Assembly: GCA_027448945.1 (NCBI GenBank)
Contig: DAIDMQ010000001.1
Location: forward strand, 53,628 to 117,627
Reading direction: 5' to 3'
DNA: 64,000 nt
DNA from: Gallionellaceae bacterium
GTDB taxonomy: Bacteria > Pseudomonadota > Gammaproteobacteria > Burkholderiales > Gallionellaceae
The translations under genes and the position numbers were made by a program. This document shows, piece after piece, positions 26,300 to 37,333 of the stretch. Under the pieces are notes generated by a model. That model was not told the origin of the DNA. It was given only the letters and a program-made list of their open reading frames with translations, and made no database searches. Position 1 is the stretch's first letter; each line of letters opens with the position of its first letter.

Positions 26300-29200
26300 T
26301 ATGCAACCTCCAATTCTTTTGCTTTTTGCGCCGCGATGTCCTGCAAAGCGCGACGATATTCTGTCGGCATCACCTTGGTGAATTTCGGCAAATATTGACT
26401 CCAATTTTCCAGAATCAAACGTGCGCGTTCGCTGCCGGTGTACATCAGATGTTTCTCGATTTGTTCGCGCAGCGCGTGTTCATCGGCCTTGTTGAGATGA
26501 TTGAAATGTACGCGACCATGGCTTTCCGGCACTTCTTCATTGCCATCCAATGCCGCCAATTCTTCCGGCACAGGTTCGAGTGCGACCATGGACAAGTTGC
26601 AACGTTTTTCAAAGTTGCCATCTTCATCCAGCACAAATGCCACACCACCCGACATACCCGCCGCAAAGTTGCGCCCGGTCTGACCCAGTACGATGACCAT
26701 ACCGCCGGTCATGTATTCGCAACCGTGATCGCCCAAACCTTCGACGACGGCAATCGCACCCGAGTTACGTACCGCAAAACGTTCACCCGCCACGCCGTTG
26801 AAATAGCACTCACCCGAGGTCGCACCGTACATCACGGTGTTACCCACAATGATGTTCTCGTGGGACACCAGCTTCGCTTCGCTGGGCGGCATGATGGCGA
26901 TACGACCGCCGCACAGACCTTTGCCGACATAGTCGTTACCCTCACCGCGCAACTCGAACGACACACCGTGCGCCAAGAATGCACCAAAGCTCTGCCCCGC
27001 AGTGCCCGTGAACTTCACTTGGATGCTGTCTGCCGGCAAGCCGGCCTGACCGTAACGCTTCGCGACTTCGTGCGACAACATCGTGCCCACAGTACGGTTC
27101 ACGTTTGTGATCTTGCTTTCGATAACCACGGCTTGTTTGTCGTTCAAAGCCTTCTGTGCTTGTGCGATGAGGCTGTTGTCCAGGGCCTTCTCCAACTCGT
27201 GATCCTGACCACTGTCGTGACGGCGCGCAACGCTGGCTGGCATCGCCGGCTGATGGAACACTTTGGAGAAGTCCAGACCCTGCGACTTCCAATGTGCGAT
27301 GCCTTCTTTTACATCCAGCAGATCGCTGCGACCAATCAGGTCGTCAAACTTGCGCATACCCATCTTCGCCATCAGTTCACGCACTTCCTCTGCAACAAAG
27401 AAGAAGTAGTTCACCACGTGCTCAGGCTGACCGGTGAATTTCTTGCGCAGTTCCGGATCTTGTGTCGCAACACCGACCGGGCAGGTATTGAGATGGCACT
27501 TGCGCATCATGATGCAACCTTCCACGACCAGCGGTGCGGTCGCGAAACCGAATTCATCCGCGCCCAACAGCGCGCCGATGAGCACGTCACGACCGGTCTT
27601 CAACTGACCATCGACTTGCAGTGCGATACGACCGCGCAACTGGTTCAGCACCAGGGTTTGCTGTGCTTCCGCCAGACCGAGTTCCCACGGTGTACCCGCG
27701 TGCTTGATGGACGAAATAGGCGACGCGCCGGTACCGCCGTCGAAGCCCGAAACCACGATGTGGTCGGCCTTGGCTTTGGACACACCCGCTGCCACCGTGC
27801 CCACGCCGACTTCCGAAACCAACTTCACCGAAATAGACGCAGTCGGATTTGAGTTCTTCAAATCATGGATGAGCTGCGCCAAGTCTTCGATGGAATAAAT
27901 ATCGTGATGCGGAGGGGGAGAGATCAGCCCCACGCCCGGTACGGAAAAACGCAACTTGGCGATGTATTCGGACACTTTGCCACCGGGCAACTGACCGCCT
28001 TCACCGGGCTTCGCGCCTTGTGCCATCTTGATTTGAATCTGGTCCGCGCTGGACAAATATTCCGCTGTCACACCGAAACGACCGGAGGCAACTTGTTTGA
28101 TTTTTGAGCGTAGCGAATCGCCCGGCAACATCCGGCGGTCGGCTTCGATACGGCTCTTGCCGATGATGTCGGACAACATCTCGCCGCCCTTGAAGGGCTT
28201 GAAGCGTGCCGCATCCTCACCGCCTTCGCCAGTGTTCGACTTGCCGCCGATACGGTTCATGGCGATTGCCAATGTGGTGTGTGCTTCAGTCGAGATAGAA
28301 CCCAGCGACATCGCGCCTGTCACAAAGCGCTTAACGATTTCTTTTGCAGAGTCGACTTCTTCCAATGGCACGGCTGCGCCAACCGGCTTGATATCGAACA
28401 GACCGCGCAGGGTCTTGAGCTTGGTGCTCTGATCGTTGATCAGCTTGGCGTATTCTTTATAAGTCGCGGCATTGTTTGTGCGTGTCGCATTCTGCAATTT
28501 GGCAATGCTATCCGGTGTCCACATGTGCTCTTCGCCGCGTACACGGTAAGCATATTCACCACCCGCTTCCAATGCGTTGCCCAGCACCGGATCGTTACCG
28601 AATGCATTGTGGTGAGTGCGTACAGTTTCTTCCGCCACTTCCTTCAGCGAGATACCCTCGATTTGGGTTGCCGTGCCGGTGAAATACTCAGCAACGAAAC
28701 TTGCATTCAAACCGATCGCTTCAAAAATCTGTGCGCCGCAATAAGACTGGTATGTAGAGATACCCATCTTGGACATGACTTTCATCAGGCCTTTATTAAT
28801 CGCCTTGATGAAACGCTTCTTCGCTTCTTTGGCATCAACGTTAGCGGGCAACTTCATGGATGAAATCGTCTCGTATGCCAACCACGGACATACCGCTTCC
28901 GCGCCGTAACCTGCCAACAATGCGAAGTGATGTACCTCGCGCGCCGAACCGGTATCGACCACCAGACCCGCGCTAGTGCGCGAACCCGCGCGTACCAAAT
29001 GCAAATGCACCTTGGAGCAAGCGACCAAAGCGGGGATGGCCACGCGCTCTGCCGACATCGCGCGATCTGACAGAATCAGCACGTTGTATCCGTCGGCAAC
29101 GGCCTTATCGGCTGCCGCGCACAGTGCCTTGACTGCGGCATCGCATCCTGCCGCGCCTTGCGCAACGGGGTAAGTGATGTCTAACACTTGTGAACGATAT

Positions 29201-30960
29201 TGCCCCCCAGTCAGGCTGTCGATGTTGCGCAACTTGGCGATGTCTTCGTTGGACAATACAGGCTGGTGTACTTCCAGACGCAAAGTCGGATTAGTCTCAT
29301 CTATGCCCAACAGGTTGGGTTTGGGACCGATGAAGGAAGTCAATGACATGACAATCTCTTCACGTATCGGATCGATAGGCGGATTGGTCACTTGCGCGAA
29401 CAACTGTTGGAAGTAATCGTAGAACGAGCGGTTCTTGTTCGACAACACCGCCAGCGCAGCGTCTGTACCCATAGAGCCGGTTGGCTCTTCACCCGCATTG
29501 ACCATGGGTGCGAGGATGAACTTCACGTCTTCTTGCGAGTAACCGAATGCCTGCTGTGTATCCAACAACGACGCATTCAATGCTTGCTTGCTTTCAGCGG
29601 CCGGCATGTCTGCCAAGAAATAGCGCGACTTCTCTATCCACTGGCGATACGGCTTGGCTGTGGCAATCTGGTTCTTCAGTTCGCTGTCATCGATGATGCG
29701 TCCCGCTTCCATGTCGATCAAAAACATTTTTCCCGGTTGCAAGCGCCACTTCTTCACAACTTTATGTTGTGGAATATTCAACACACCCATTTCGGAGGCC
29801 AGCAACACCATGTCGTCATCGGTGATTAGATAACGCGCGGGACGCAGACCGTTACGATCCAGTGTCGCACCTATCATGCGGCCATCCGTAAAGGCGACAG
29901 CTGCCGGGCCATCCCACGGCTCCATCAATGCCGCGTGATATTCGTAGAATGCGCGTCGTTCTTCATCCATCAATGGATTGCCTGCCCAAGCTTCCGGAAT
30001 CAGAATCATCATTGCGTGCGGCAGGGAATACCCACCGGCAACCAGCAATTCCAGCGCGTTGTCGAAACATGCGGAGTCGGACTGGCCGCCCACGATCAGC
30101 GGCCACAGTTTTTCCAGATCTTCGCCCAACAAATTCGAGGACATCGCGGCATGACGCGCCGCCATCCAGTTGACGTTACCGCGCACGGTATTGATCTCGC
30201 CGTTATGCGCAATCATGCGGAAAGGATGCGCCAGATCCCAAGTCGGGAAGGTGTTGGTGGAGAAGCGCTGGTGCACTAGCGCCAATGCACTGACGACCGT
30301 AGCATCTTGCAGGTCGAGGTAGTACTTGCCCACCTGATCGGCCAACAACATGCCCTTGTATACGATGGTGCGCGAGGACATAGAAGGGCAATAGAAGCCC
30401 TTGCTTTGTTTGCCCAAACCACGCACTGCATGTTCCATGGTCTTGCGGATCACAAAAAGTTTGCGCTCGAAAGCATCCTGATCGGCACACTTGGAGCCTA
30501 TGAATACCTGACGCACTACAGGCTCGACCAGCTTGACGCTCTCGCCGAGGATGGAACTATCAACCGGCACATCGCGCCAACCCAGCAGGGCTTGCCCTTC
30601 AGCGTTGATTTTGTCTGCCACTGTTTTTTCACAGGACGCACGTGCCGCCGCGTCGCGTGGCAAGAAAATCATGCCCACGCCATAGCCCCCCACCGCAGGC
30701 AAAGTGACATTCAGCGCAGCACATTTCGCGCGCAAGAATGCATCCGGCACTTGCAACAAAATACCCGCGCCGTCGCCCGCCAAAGGATCCGCACCCACCG
30801 CGCCACGGTGCGTCAAATTCTCCAGAATCTTTAAACCTTGACTAACCATCTCATGGGTTTTTTTACCCTTGATATGGGCGACAAAACCCACTCCACAGGC
30901 ATCGCGCTCTTGGCGCGGATCATACAAACCTTGCTGCACAGGCAAAGAAGAATTGCTCAC
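26299..30960 (-). CDS. gltB: Glutamate synthase [NADPH] large subunit
   Basis: A 1553-residue enzyme that forms two glutamates from glutamine and 2-oxoglutarate. Domains in order: class II glutamine amidotransferase with catalytic Cys at the start of [11 protein letters not shown] after a 21-residue propeptide, central domain, FMN/[3Fe-4S] synthase domain with [15 protein letters not shown], and C-terminal GXGXG beta-helix ([13 protein letters not shown]). I chose the GTG at 30960 because TGGGGA precedes it and the predicted length suits the family; the frame is open to an ATG at 31098. A 14-bp palindrome lies in the leader. Confidence 0.95.
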   Translation of the reverse strand: MSNSSLPVQQGLYDPRQERDACGVGFVAHIKGKKTHEMVSQGLKILENLTHRGAVGADPLAGDGAGILLQVPDAFLRAKCAALNVTLPAVGGYGVGMIFLPRDAAARASCEKTVADKINAEGQALLGWRDVPVDSSILGESVKLVEPVVRQVFIGSKCADQDAFERKLFVIRKTMEHAVRGLGKQSKGFYCPSMSSRTIVYKGMLLADQVGKYYLDLQDATVVSALALVHQRFSTNTFPTWDLAHPFRMIAHNGEINTVRGNVNWMAARHAAMSSNLLGEDLEKLWPLIVGGQSDSACFDNALELLVAGGYSLPHAMMILIPEAWAGNPLMDEERRAFYEYHAALMEPWDGPAAVAFTDGRMIGATLDRNGLRPARYLITDDDMVLLASEMGVLNIPQHKVVKKWRLQPGKMFLIDMEAGRIIDDSELKNQIATAKPYRQWIEKSRYFLADMPAAESKQALNASLLDTQQAFGYSQEDVKFILAPMVNAGEEPTGSMGTDAALAVLSNKNRSFYDYFQQLFAQVTNPPIDPIREEIVMSLTSFIGPKPNLLGIDETNPTLRLEVHQPVLSNEDIAKLRNIDSLTGGQYRSQVLDITYPVAQGAAGCDAAVKALCAAADKAVADGYNVLILSDRAMSAERVAIPALVACSKVHLHLVRAGSRTSAGLVVDTGSAREVHHFALLAGYGAEAVCPWLAYETISSMKLPANVDAKEAKKRFIKAINKGLMKVMSKMGISTYQSYCGAQIFEAIGLNASFVAEYFTGTATQIEGISLKEVAEETVRTHHNAFGNDPVLGNALEAGGEYAYRVRGEEHMWTPDSIAKLQNATRTNNAATYKEYAKLINDQSTKLKTLRGLFDIKPVGAAVPLEEVDSAKEIVKRFVTGAMSLGSISTEAHTTLAIAMNRIGGKSNTGEGGEDAARFKPFKGGEMLSDIIGKSRIEADRRMLPGDSLRSKIKQVASGRFGVTAEYLSSADQIQIKMAQGAKPGEGGQLPGGKVSEYIAKLRFSVPGVGLISPPPHHDIYSIEDLAQLIHDLKNSNPTASISVKLVSEVGVGTVAAGVSKAKADHIVVSGFDGGTGASPISSIKHAGTPWELGLAEAQQTLVLNQLRGRIALQVDGQLKTGRDVLIGALLGADEFGFATAPLVVEGCIMMRKCHLNTCPVGVATQDPELRKKFTGQPEHVVNYFFFVAEEVRELMAKMGMRKFDDLIGRSDLLDVKEGIAHWKSQGLDFSKVFHQPAMPASVARRHDSGQDHELEKALDNSLIAQAQKALNDKQAVVIESKITNVNRTVGTMLSHEVAKRYGQAGLPADSIQVKFTGTAGQSFGAFLAHGVSFELRGEGNDYVGKGLCGGRIAIMPPSEAKLVSHENIIVGNTVMYGATSGECYFNGVAGERFAVRNSGAIAVVEGLGDHGCEYMTGGMVIVLGQTGRNFAAGMSGGVAFVLDEDGNFEKRCNLSMVALEPVPEELAALDGNEEVPESHGRVHFNHLNKADEHALREQIEKHLMYTGSERARLILENWSQYLPKFTKVMPTEYRRALQDIAAQKAKELEVA

Positions 30961-31011
30961 GGCGTTCCCCAGTAAATTCTCAATAACACACAAACTCGAA
31001 GCGAAAAAATA

Positions 31012-31025
31012 GCGACAATTGTCGC
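31012..31025. promoter_or_regulatory. Perfect 14-bp palindrome in gltB leader
   Basis: GCGACAATTGTCGC lies 52-65 bp upstream of the chosen gltB start. It could be an operator half for a dimeric regulator. No regulator can be named from this. Confidence 0.35.
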
Positions 31026-31244
31026 CATACCAAAACCAGATACAAAAGCGAAAGGGCGGGAATGTTACCTTTTCTAGCGGTAATGGGCAACAACTCAAGC
31101 TGGGAGCGGATCCCGCAGGGCGTGCATATCCTCACCAGTAGTCGAGTATAGTAGATGAAGGTATGCCTTAAATATGGCCGTGTCTGGCCCATTCGAGCTG
31201 CAAGTGCAGACGACAGAGTCAATATTGTAAGAACCAATTATTCT

Positions 31245-32573
31245 TTATTTAAGTGCTTGATTGACCTGAGCCAGATCGGTTTCGCTCAAATTGCCTACGG
31301 CTGCCTTGAGTCGCAACTTGCTGACCAGATAATTATATTCGGCCTGATACAAGTCACGGCGTGTGGAATAGAGTTGTTGCTGTGCGTTTAGCACGTCCAG
31401 ATTGGTGCGCACGCCGACTTCTTGGCCGGTCTTGGTCGCTTCCAACACACTGGTACTAGAAACAAGTGCCTGTTGTAGCGCTTGCACTTGTGCCATACCG
31501 TTCACCACACCAAGGTAGGCTTGGCTGGTTTGCAGGGTGACGTTGCGTTTTGCGCTTTCTAACTCTTGCTTGGCCTTTTGATTGTTTGCATCTGCCTCAC
31601 GCCATTTGGATTGAGTCGCGCCGCCTTGGAACAATGGCATGTTCAGCTGTACACCAATGTTGGTGTTGCGCACATCGCTACCCAAGCCAAAGGTGCCGCC
31701 GTTGGCATAGCTCTTGCCGTAATTCGCAACAAGGTCAACTGTAGGGTAATGGCCGCCGCGATTTCGATCGACTTCCTTCTCGGCTATTTGACTGGCTGCC
31801 TGGGCAATAGCCAATTGCGGATTGCTGTTCTGCGCATCCGCTATCCATTTTTCCATATCGACCGGCTGGGGCATTTCCAGCTTGAGTTCGCCTTCCAAAC
31901 GTTTGAGATGATCAGGCAGGCTATTGGTTAATTGCTGCAATACGCGACGTTTGATCTCCAGATTGCTTTGCGCGACAATCTCTTGTGCACCCGTTAAATC
32001 GTATCTTGCCTGAGCCTCGTGCGTGTCGGTGATCGTCGCGCTACCCACTTCAAAATTTCGCTTGGCTTGGCCCAACTGTTCAGTGATGGCGACTTTTTGT
32101 GCCTGCGCCAATTGCACACTGTCCTCTGCGATCAGCACATCGAAATAGGCTTGTGCAGTTCGCAAGACCAAGTCCTGCTCGGCTGAGCGAAACTGCGCAT
32201 CTGCAATTGCGGTCTGCAATTCTGACTCACTATATGTTGTCCAATTTTGCTGACGATACAGCGGCTGCACCAAATTGACGTTGTAGCCGTGTGAGTTATA
32301 GCGGTAATTACCACCCAAGAACATGGGCGGCTGTGCGGGACGATATTGAATATTGGTGTCGTTCAGCGTCGTATTGGCGCTGAGATTGACCGTAGGCATC
32401 AGCAAAGAGCGCCCTTGCACGACTTTTTCTTGTCCAGCTTGTTGCGATGCGTATGCCGCTGCGATCACAGGATCATTGGCCTGAGCAGCATGGAAGGTGT
32501 CCAGCAGATCGGCAGCCTGCACGCCGCTGGTAGCGGCAAGCAGCGTAAATATGAACAATGGTTTGAGTGTCAT
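31245..32573 (-). CDS. TolC-family outer-membrane efflux protein
   Basis: A 442-residue outer-membrane channel subunit of the TolC type: signal peptide (about 1-20, ending GVQAA), then the duplicated helical-barrel repeats starting DLLDTFHAAQANDPVIAAAY and repeated around residue 240 (SNPQLAIAQAASQIAEKEVDRNRG). The C-terminal half contains VRTNLDVLNAQQQLYSTRRDLYQA. TolC itself serves type I secretion and tripartite efflux. No inner-membrane pump or adaptor gene adjoins it here, so the partner is elsewhere. It follows pcm at 81 bp. Confidence 0.9.
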   Translation of the reverse strand: MTLKPLFIFTLLAATSGVQAADLLDTFHAAQANDPVIAAAYASQQAGQEKVVQGRSLLMPTVNLSANTTLNDTNIQYRPAQPPMFLGGNYRYNSHGYNVNLVQPLYRQQNWTTYSESELQTAIADAQFRSAEQDLVLRTAQAYFDVLIAEDSVQLAQAQKVAITEQLGQAKRNFEVGSATITDTHEAQARYDLTGAQEIVAQSNLEIKRRVLQQLTNSLPDHLKRLEGELKLEMPQPVDMEKWIADAQNSNPQLAIAQAASQIAEKEVDRNRGGHYPTVDLVANYGKSYANGGTFGLGSDVRNTNIGVQLNMPLFQGGATQSKWREADANNQKAKQELESAKRNVTLQTSQAYLGVVNGMAQVQALQQALVSSTSVLEATKTGQEVGVRTNLDVLNAQQQLYSTRRDLYQAEYNYLVSKLRLKAAVGNLSETDLAQVNQALK

Positions 32574-32654
32574 GACCGGGCTCGCAACATATTAGAATTT
32601 TCTAATGCTACATTGATGCGGGAATTTACGCAAACCTCGCCAGCCTTCCGCTCC

Positions 32655-33308
32655 TTAAAATACGAAGCGTTGGGGCTGCTTGGCGTTTTGCAAAGCAGGT
32701 ACAGAAGTTTCCATGATAGTCACGGATTCGAACACGCCATCCGCTACGCACTTGATCAAACGCGCTTGCATGACCGGCGCATCCCCAACAATGGCGAACA
32801 TACGACCACCAACCTTGAGACTGTTTTGAAATGCTGCCGGCAGAACGGGCGTGGAGCCGGTCAAGACGATTGCATCATATTGCTGCTCACCCCAACCCTG
32901 AGAGGCATCGCCCACTTCCAAGGTGATATTGTCACGGTGATAACTGGCCAAATGTTGCTTAGCCATCGCGTTCAATTCGGGCACGATCTCTACCGAAGTC
33001 ACATGGCCGGCCAGTGTCGCCATCAAAGCAGTGAGATAACCGCTACCCGTACCAACTTCCAGAACCTTGTCCCCACGGGTCAGATGCAATTCCTGCACTA
33101 CGCGCGCTTCCAGCTTGGGTGACCACATCTGAGCACCGGAACCGAGAGGGATCTCCATATCCACGAATGCCAGCGCACGCTGGGATTGCGGCACGAAGTG
33201 TTCGCGGCGGACCTGGTTCAAAAGCTCAAGAATGCGAGACTCCAAAACATCACAAGGACGTATTTGCTGCTCGATCATATTGAAGCGTGCTTGTTCCATT
33301 GCGTTCAT
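32655..33308 (-). CDS. pcm: Protein-L-isoaspartate O-methyltransferase family protein
   Basis: A 217-residue SAM-dependent methyltransferase that methylates isoaspartyl residues in damaged proteins. The SAM-binding motif is VLEVGTGSGYLTALMA, and the post-motif segment YDAIVLTGSTPVLP is present. The N-terminus MEQARFNMIEQQIRPCDVL is typical of the betaproteobacterial form found upstream of tolC. The start could be 33308 or 33299; a GGGAGAGGG stretch serves either. Some members of this group lack demonstrated repair activity. Confidence 0.88.
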   Translation of the reverse strand: MNAMEQARFNMIEQQIRPCDVLESRILELLNQVRREHFVPQSQRALAFVDMEIPLGSGAQMWSPKLEARVVQELHLTRGDKVLEVGTGSGYLTALMATLAGHVTSVEIVPELNAMAKQHLASYHRDNITLEVGDASQGWGEQQYDAIVLTGSTPVLPAAFQNSLKVGGRMFAIVGDAPVMQARLIKCVADGVFESVTIMETSVPALQNAKQPQRFVF

Positions 33309-33412
33309 TCCCTCTCCCGGTCTCATTATTTATTCGAACTACTTAAGGTCGCGCAGTATATCAAGTTGGGCCGTTTAGACTCAACCTTAGTAATATCGCC
33401 TGTTTTTCGCCA

Positions 33413-33732
33413 TCAAACGATAACCATATTCAGCGGTGCCGCAGCCGCAACGACGGCGAACAATCTGTCTATATTGGGATGCTTCCCGGCATGCAGTCGC
33501 GCATCTTCGGTATGCTCGGCATATATCTCCAGCCCTTCCCTGGCAGCCTCCACCGTAATGCCGCCCCATTTTTTATTAGATGATGGTAGACACGTATAGA
33601 GCCCTGGCTACCCGGCTTATTCTCTATAACCGCGTTCGCACTACCGTCCGAATTGAACAGGTCAATGCGCTGCACGTGTTCGGCCAATTCCAAAGTAGGC
33701 AAAATCTCACTGAATTTTTTAGTATTCGTCAT
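33413..33732 (-). pseudogene. DUF2322 family gene with a -1 frameshift in an A6 run
   Basis: From the ATG at 33732 the frame reads FSEILPTLELAEHVQRIDLF to GSIRVYHHLIK, a DUF2322-type N-terminus. At the run of six T (33569-33574, A6 on the coding strand) the family sequence continues in another frame: GGITVEAAREGLEIYAEHTE, then DARLHAGKHPNIDRLFAVVA, ending PLNMVIV and a TGA at 33413. One extra A (A7) would restore a continuous frame of about 106 residues. The conserved second half argues for a very recent mutation, a sequencing or assembly error, or slippage-dependent expression. The biochemical function of DUF2322 is unknown. Confidence 0.8.
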
Positions 33733-33977
33733 CGCATTCCGGTCAGGCACAGATGCCCGAACGTGTCCCCGGTATATTAAAGTCCGTCATGGTAATCCAC
33801 CGCGATACCGTTTGAAAACAGGTCGGGCTTGGAAGGAAAGTTTTATCAAATAGCGTAAATGGCAAACCATATTGTCCGCGCCAACGACAGGACAGCCCGG
33901 CCTTAAACGATCTATCGGCCCCAAGATCATTTGCAACGCAAATGAAACTTGCCTTTCATACATATTTCCAGTAAGTT

Positions 33978-35974
<1,997 letters not shown>

Positions 35975-35994
35975 ACCGCTTCGCACTGTCAAAC

Positions 35995-36025
35995 AATCGG
36001 GCCGCATTGCGGCCCGATTAGTTTT
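35995..36025 (+). terminator. Rho-independent terminator after thiC
   Basis: AATCGGGCCGC and GCGGCCCGATT form an 11-bp stem with a 3-nt loop, followed by AGTTTT. Confidence 0.85.
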
Positions 36026-36149
36026 CAACCATCAATATTTCTCTCCTTGCGTCCGAACTAATGTCGACCATTTTTACTGCTTGGGAAAAATGGTCCTCAA
36101 TCTCATTGATCGGACTGGAGACAGACTTCCACTGCCTTTTCGATCACGC

Positions 36150-36795
36150 GCTTATTTCTTCCCCAGTTTCTTCCTGGCAGGAGGCAAATAACTTTCCGCC
36201 GTACCACCCTCATCCCCGTTTTACCTTCCAGTTCCAGCCGCGCTTTCCTGGCGATGCCGCCGCAGGTTTTCGCCGCATCTTCATTCTCGTTCATACCCGT
36301 CGCATCCAGGCTCTCTGCTATCTGGCGCGTGGATAGTTCTGCCAGCGCGGTAAAGATCAATTCGGCCTCGCTCATTTGGTCGCGCAGGTTTTGCGTCTTC
36401 AGGCCTTTCATCGCCTTGTGTGCTTTCACATCCACGCCAGTCCACTCTTGATAAATGATATTGGTCAAGATCGCGTATTCCTCGCCCACCTTGATGTCGT
36501 GCTCTTTCCAATAGTCCGTCAGCTTGTTGCGCGTCTCCTGCCCCGTCATGCGCTGCTGTATCCACTTCTCGCTGCGCCCGTGCTTCTGCCACGTCTCGCG
36601 GGCACGCTCCAGCGAGCGTGCGGGATCGGCAATCTCCTGCATCCGTTCATAACCCACCTTCGCCAGCCACAACTTGATCGGCTCCGCCTTCGGGCTGGGA
36701 ACCAACTGCACCAGATGCAGCAGGGTTTCGGCGGTGACAACGTCGTTGAGGTAACTCTTGCCGTCTGCGGCCGGCAATTTCAGTCGGTGACTTGT
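36150..36795 (-). pseudogene. Degraded Bro/phage-antirepressor-type gene (5' truncated, 3' frameshifted)
   Basis: The open frame (36103-36777, no good start codon) encodes the back part of a Bro-N/DinD-like antirepressor protein: LKLPAADGKSYLNDVV, SPKAEPIKLWLAKVGYERMQ, EWTGVDVKAHKAMKGLKTQN, LRDQMSEAELIFTALAELST. The Bro-N DNA-binding front part (roughly 90 residues) is absent. Upstream in frame there is no start before a stop located in the thiC-like remnant. Near 36200 the frame changes: the usual ending appears as TAESYLPPARKKLGKK and a stop at 36150 in another frame, one base off, while the current frame runs on to 36103. Both defects indicate a decaying gene. Confidence 0.75.
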
Positions 36796-36862
36796 ATCAC
36801 CGATTGGCGAAACAGCATCTGCATCGCAGAGAACGAACGTTCTAATCTCGACAAGGGGCCTT

Positions 36863-36912
36863 TTGCTCGATGAAGATCAGCCAGAATGTGCGTGATTTTG
36901 CGGCCAAGCAGG
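36863..36912 (+). pseudogene. thiC: Remnant of a second, diverged thiC 3' end
   Basis: In the plus frame this reads MKISQNVRDFAAKQG, against [15 protein letters not shown] at the end of ThiC (iron-sulfur motif region). The nucleotide differences are largely third-position changes, which suggests descent from a functional thiC of another lineage and not a fresh duplication. It begins just outside the degraded antirepressor gene and ends at the vsr 3' end. Confidence 0.65.
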
Positions 36913-36922
36913 GAAGGGCGGC

Positions 36923-37327
36923 TTATCCCAATGCGCGGCTGATCTTTCGCGCCACCAGGGCTGACTTCTTTAGTTGGTGTTGCCACACGCGAACCACGCG
37001 CCAACCGGCGACGCGCAATTCGCGGCCAACACGCCTATCGCGTTTCCTGTTGGCGGCAACCTTAGCATCCCAGAACTCGCGGTTGCTGCCGGGACGCTTG
37101 TAACACTTCGGGCAACCGTGCCAGAAGCAGCCATCCACGAACACCACAACCCGTTCGCGCCTAAAAGTGAAGTCCGGCTTGCCAAACAGCAGTTGATTGC
37201 GCCGCCACCCGGTGATGCCGAACTCGCGGAAGATTTCGATCAGGCGTAATTCCGTTGCCTTGTTGCCGCGCGAGCGAATCAGCGACATGACCTCCGAGCG
37301 TTTTTGTTTGCTCCAGATGTCGGTCAT
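36923..37327 (-). CDS. vsr: Very short patch repair endonuclease (Vsr)
   Basis: A 134-residue endonuclease that nicks beside T:G mismatches produced by deamination of 5-methylcytosine. Family features include MSLIRSRGNKATELRL, the catalytic aspartate in GKPDFTF (D52), and the zinc/metal region FVDGCFWHGCPKC. It is 6 bp downstream of the DUF2357 gene on the same strand, and a 5mC methyltransferase heads the run, matching the usual Vsr-Dcm partnership. Confidence 0.93.
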   Translation of the reverse strand: MTDIWSKQKRSEVMSLIRSRGNKATELRLIEIFREFGITGWRRNQLLFGKPDFTFRRERVVVFVDGCFWHGCPKCYKRPGSNREFWDAKVAANRKRDRRVGRELRVAGWRVVRVWQHQLKKSALVARKISRALG

Positions 37328-37333
37328 TGAAAA

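Noticed and set aside
26326..27852. 508-codon frame antisense to gltB
   Set aside because: Composition typical of an antisense shadow, with gltB strongly supported on the other strand.
36061..36336. 91-codon plus-strand frame after thiC
   Set aside because: Antisense to the antirepressor pseudogene; no supporting feature.
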